Assembly (NCBI RefSeq): GCF_001940785.1
Contig: NZ_MSLS01000001.1
Coordinates: forward strand, 226,739 to 290,738
Source of the DNA: Bacillus sp. MRMR6
GTDB taxonomy: Bacteria; Bacillota; Bacilli; Bacillales; Cytobacillaceae
DNA length: 64,000 nucleotides
Direction: 5' to 3'
Position 1 is the first letter of the stretch. Every line of letters begins with the position of its first letter. A program made the translations under genes and the position numbers. The notes under the pieces are model-generated. The model worked only from the letters and a program-made list of their open reading frames with translations. It was not told the origin of the DNA and searched no databases. Of the stretch, positions 62,501 to 64,000 are shown in pieces.

Positions 62501-63134
62501 ATTAGCAATGGATGAACTTGGCAATGTTAATATTGGGGCAATTGAAGAGTATGAACGGGTTTCTGAACGTTATGAATTTTTAAATGAGCAAAAGACAGAT
62601 TTGCAAGAAGCGAAGAATACACTCTTCCAAGTAATTGAAGAAATGGATTCAGAAATGAAAAAACGTTTTGAGCACACTTTTTATGGAATCCGTGAACATT
62701 TTGAGCCCGTATTTCAAGCTTTATTTGGCGGTGGAAGAGCGGATTTAAGGCTTACACAGCCAGAAGACTTACTAAACACTGGGGTGGAAATAGTTGCCCA
62801 GCCTCCAGGTAAAAAACTTCAAAATTTAGGATTGTTATCCGGTGGAGAGCGGGCATTGACCGCCATTGCACTGCTGTTTTCTATTTTAAAAATCCGTCCA
62901 GTTCCTTTCTGTATCCTTGATGAAGTAGAAGCGGCGCTTGATGAAGCAAACGTATTCCGCTTTAGTCAATACTTAAAAAGATTTAGTGCCGACACACAAT
63001 TCATTGTCATTACCCATAGAAAAGGTACAATGGAAGAAGCAGATGTATTATATGGCGTCACAATGCAGGAATCCGGAGTATCAAAACTAGTATCAGTTCG
63101 ACTCGAAGAAACAAAGGAATTAGTCAAATCCTAA
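59568..63134 (+). CDS. smc: Chromosome partition protein Smc
   Basis: A 1188-residue SMC ATPase, core of the SMC-ScpAB condensin. Walker A GPNGSGKS is at 31-38; long coiled coils (about 170-500 and 670-1020) flank the hinge (about 515-640, with GGALQHVVVD and GGSMSGGALK). The ABC signature LLSGGERA is near 1089-1096 and Walker B CILDEVEAALDEAN follows. Complete and of normal length. ATG 59568 follows AGGGAGGAAAATG. Confidence 0.97.
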   Translation: MYLKRLDIIGFKSFAERIGVDFVPGVTAVVGPNGSGKSNIIDAIRWVLGEQSAKSLRGSKMEDIIFAGSDSRKPLNYAEVTLTLDNHDQKLSIDYNEVSVTRRVSRSGESEFLINKQSCRLKDIIDLFIDSGLGREAFSIISQGKVEEILNSKAEDRRTIFEEAAGVLKYKNRKKKAEVKLTETQENLNRVNDILHELESQVEPLKIQASMAKDFLEKKEELEKIEVALTVYDIEDLHKKWENLSGQLEEHKREEIKLSAQLQGKEAKIEEARDQIGALDESIADLQNVLLYASEELEKLEGRKEVLKERKKNASQNKDQLERNIAEFTEKISHLKKSKDIQAELVESLTKQVSSLQFKLKDKQEKLAMFTENIDEKIDRLKSEYIDLLNDQAGAKNELKYIEQQLEQQERKSTRLDAENEKFLYERQTAEIKKTSIQAALTEIHQNIETQVSSFREKQRQLEAVRNNYQKQEKTLYQAYQIVQQARSRKEMLEEMEEDYSGFFQGVKEVLKARGKKLNGIEGAVAELVTVPKEYETALETAFGGALQHVVVDNEQNARSAIQFLKQNSFGRATFLPLSVIKGRTLTSVQLASIQAHPSLVGTAVSLVSFDPKYDSVMNNLLGNVVITKDLKGANELAKLLQYRCRLVTLDGDVVNPGGSMSGGALKQKSTSLLTRKGELEDLKVKLTVMDQKAAELERLVKALKSDIQNIELQLEEMRKKGEAFRAEEQALNGDLRQAEYEEKNIDERLAVYDLEKGQFTDEQQSLTKRKSELHAAVSFFKDKVASLENQIDKLTKQKTQDMSSKETLSKDMNELKVEFAAKNEQFLHAKERYALLEQDLQESEQKHSIFSEDLQLLSSEMTNSSSGEEQLDLAAKMKQKDKEETVRLISSRRHERLSLHTFLEDLELEAKELKRLHRGMTEVLKDEEVKINRLDVDLENRLAHLREEYLLSFEGAKEQYPLTIPVDDARKRMKLIKLAMDELGNVNIGAIEEYERVSERYEFLNEQKTDLQEAKNTLFQVIEEMDSEMKKRFEHTFYGIREHFEPVFQALFGGGRADLRLTQPEDLLNTGVEIVAQPPGKKLQNLGLLSGGERALTAIALLFSILKIRPVPFCILDEVEAALDEANVFRFSQYLKRFSADTQFIVITHRKGTMEEADVLYGVTMQESGVSKLVSVRLEETKELVKS

Positions 63135-63161
63135 AAAGGAAATGGATAAGGAAGTGAACCA

Positions 63162-64000
63162 ATGAGCTTTTTTAAAAAATTAAAAGAGAAAATCACTAAG
63201 CAAACGGAGACGGTATCGGAAAAGTTCAAAGAAGGACTTACGAAAACTAGAGATAATTTCTCTGGTAAAGTGAATGACCTAGTAGCAAGATATCGTAAAG
63301 TTGATGAAGACTTCTTTGAAGAGCTCGAGGAAATCTTAATTCAAGCTGATGTCGGATTCGATACTGTTATGAAACTAATAGAAGAGCTCAAAATGGAAGT
63401 GAAAAGACGGAATATCCAAGATCCTAAAGAAGTGCATAGTGTAATCTCTGAAAAGTTGGTTGACATCTATAACAGCGGCGGAGAGCAGTCATCTAAATTG
63501 AATATCCAAGTAAATGGATTAACGGTCATACTATTTGTTGGTGTAAACGGTGTTGGTAAAACCACTACCATCGGAAAGCTTGGCCACAAGTTCAAGACTG
63601 AAGGCAAATCTGTTTTGTTGGCTGCAGGGGACACATTTCGTGCGGGTGCGATTGAACAGCTTGAGGTATGGGGTGAAAGGGCCGGAGTAGACGTAATCAA
63701 GCAAGCAGAAGGTTCAGACCCAGCGGCAGTAATGTACGATGCAATTAAAGCTGCTAAATCCAGAAATGTTGATATTTTGATATGCGACACCGCTGGACGC
63801 TTGCAGAATAAGGTTAACTTAATGAAAGAGCTTGAAAAGGTAAAGCGTGTCATCGAGCGTGAAGTTCCTGGTGCCCCGCATGAAGTGTTGCTCGTACTCG
63901 ATGCTACTACAGGTCAAAATGCTCTTATCCAGGCAAAAACCTTTAAAGAAGCTACCAATGTCAGTGGTATTGTCCTATCAAAGCTGGACGGGACTGCAAA
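63162..64000 (+). CDS. ftsY: Signal recognition particle receptor FtsY (3' end outside window)
   Basis: The first 279 codons of the SRP receptor GTPase; the window ends before the stop, so about 50 C-terminal residues are missing from view. A short charged N-terminal A-region and the N domain (about 30-110) precede the G domain: G1 GVNGVGKTTT, the insertion loop AAGDTFRAGAIEQL, G3 DTAGR and the closing SKLDGTA. ATG 63162 follows GGAAGTGA and lies 27 bases after smc. ylxM and ffh would be expected next by synteny. Confidence 0.94.
   Translation, partial: MSFFKKLKEKITKQTETVSEKFKEGLTKTRDNFSGKVNDLVARYRKVDEDFFEELEEILIQADVGFDTVMKLIEELKMEVKRRNIQDPKEVHSVISEKLVDIYNSGGEQSSKLNIQVNGLTVILFVGVNGVGKTTTIGKLGHKFKTEGKSVLLAAGDTFRAGAIEQLEVWGERAGVDVIKQAEGSDPAAVMYDAIKAAKSRNVDILICDTAGRLQNKVNLMKELEKVKRVIEREVPGAPHEVLLVLDATTGQNALIQAKTFKEATNVSGIVLSKLDGTA

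Overview
This window is a contiguous piece of core chromosome from an endospore-forming, low-GC Gram-positive bacterium of the family Bacillaceae. Gene order follows the Bacillus subtilis region from ylxW-ftsAZ to smc-ftsY almost gene for gene. The spore genes spoIIGA, sigE, sigG, ylmC and spoVM mark it as an endospore former. The proteins are clearly diverged from B. subtilis, so this is a relative such as a Neobacillus- or Bacillus-like species; genus placement is inference. I see no phage, transposase, CRISPR array, rRNA or tRNA.

Layout. (1) 1-4513: end of the division/cell-wall cluster (ylxW, ylxX, sbp, ftsA, ftsZ), with a sigma-H-type promoter before ftsA and a strong terminator after ftsZ. 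(2) 4514-7572: sporulation sigma cluster (spoIIGA, sigE, sigG). The spoIIG promoter has the unusual 22-bp spacer, a palindromic repeat sits in the spoIIGA leader, and sigG has a sigma-F/G-type promoter. (3) 7573-11612: ylmC, ylmD, ylmE, sepF, ylmG, ylmH, divIVA. (4) 11609-16623: T-box-controlled ileS, then ylyA, lspA and the pseudouridine synthase ylyB. (5) 16624-28490: complete pyrimidine operon pyrR-P-B-C-AA-AB-K-D-F-E with three PyrR attenuators, many genes overlapping by 4 to 41 nt. (6) 28491-35524: seven copies of a 21-bp tandem repeat, rqcH (the only long gene on the minus strand), a calcium P-type ATPase, yloC, remA, gmk, rpoZ. (7) 35525-48216: coaBC, priA, def, fmt, rsmB, rlmN, the prpC/prkC phosphatase/kinase pair, rsgA, rpe, thiN. 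(8) 48217-54896: spoVM (26 codons), rpmB (minus strand), yloU, fakA, a long palindromic intergenic element, sdaAB/sdaAA, recG. (9) 54897-64000: fapR-plsX-fabD-fabG-acpP lipid synthesis cluster with a FapR operator on its own promoter, then rnc, smc and a 3'-truncated ftsY.

The genes group into division (FtsA, FtsZ, SepF, DivIVA, Smc), sporulation (SpoIIGA processes pro-SigE; SigG; SpoVM), pyrimidine synthesis with RNA-level feedback, translation and quality control (IleS, Def, Fmt, RsmB, RlmN, RsgA, RqcH, YlmH, RpmB) and fatty-acid/phospholipid synthesis (FakA, FapR, PlsX, FabD, FabG, AcpP). The coding content is conserved housekeeping. The less ordinary material is intergenic: a palindromic repeat in the spoIIG leader, a phased 21-bp repeat beside pyrE, a large palindrome after fakA, tiny start-stop reading frames at the yloB and remA starts, and an ileS T-box whose specifier I cannot place. 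I did not find a convincing novel multi-gene system.
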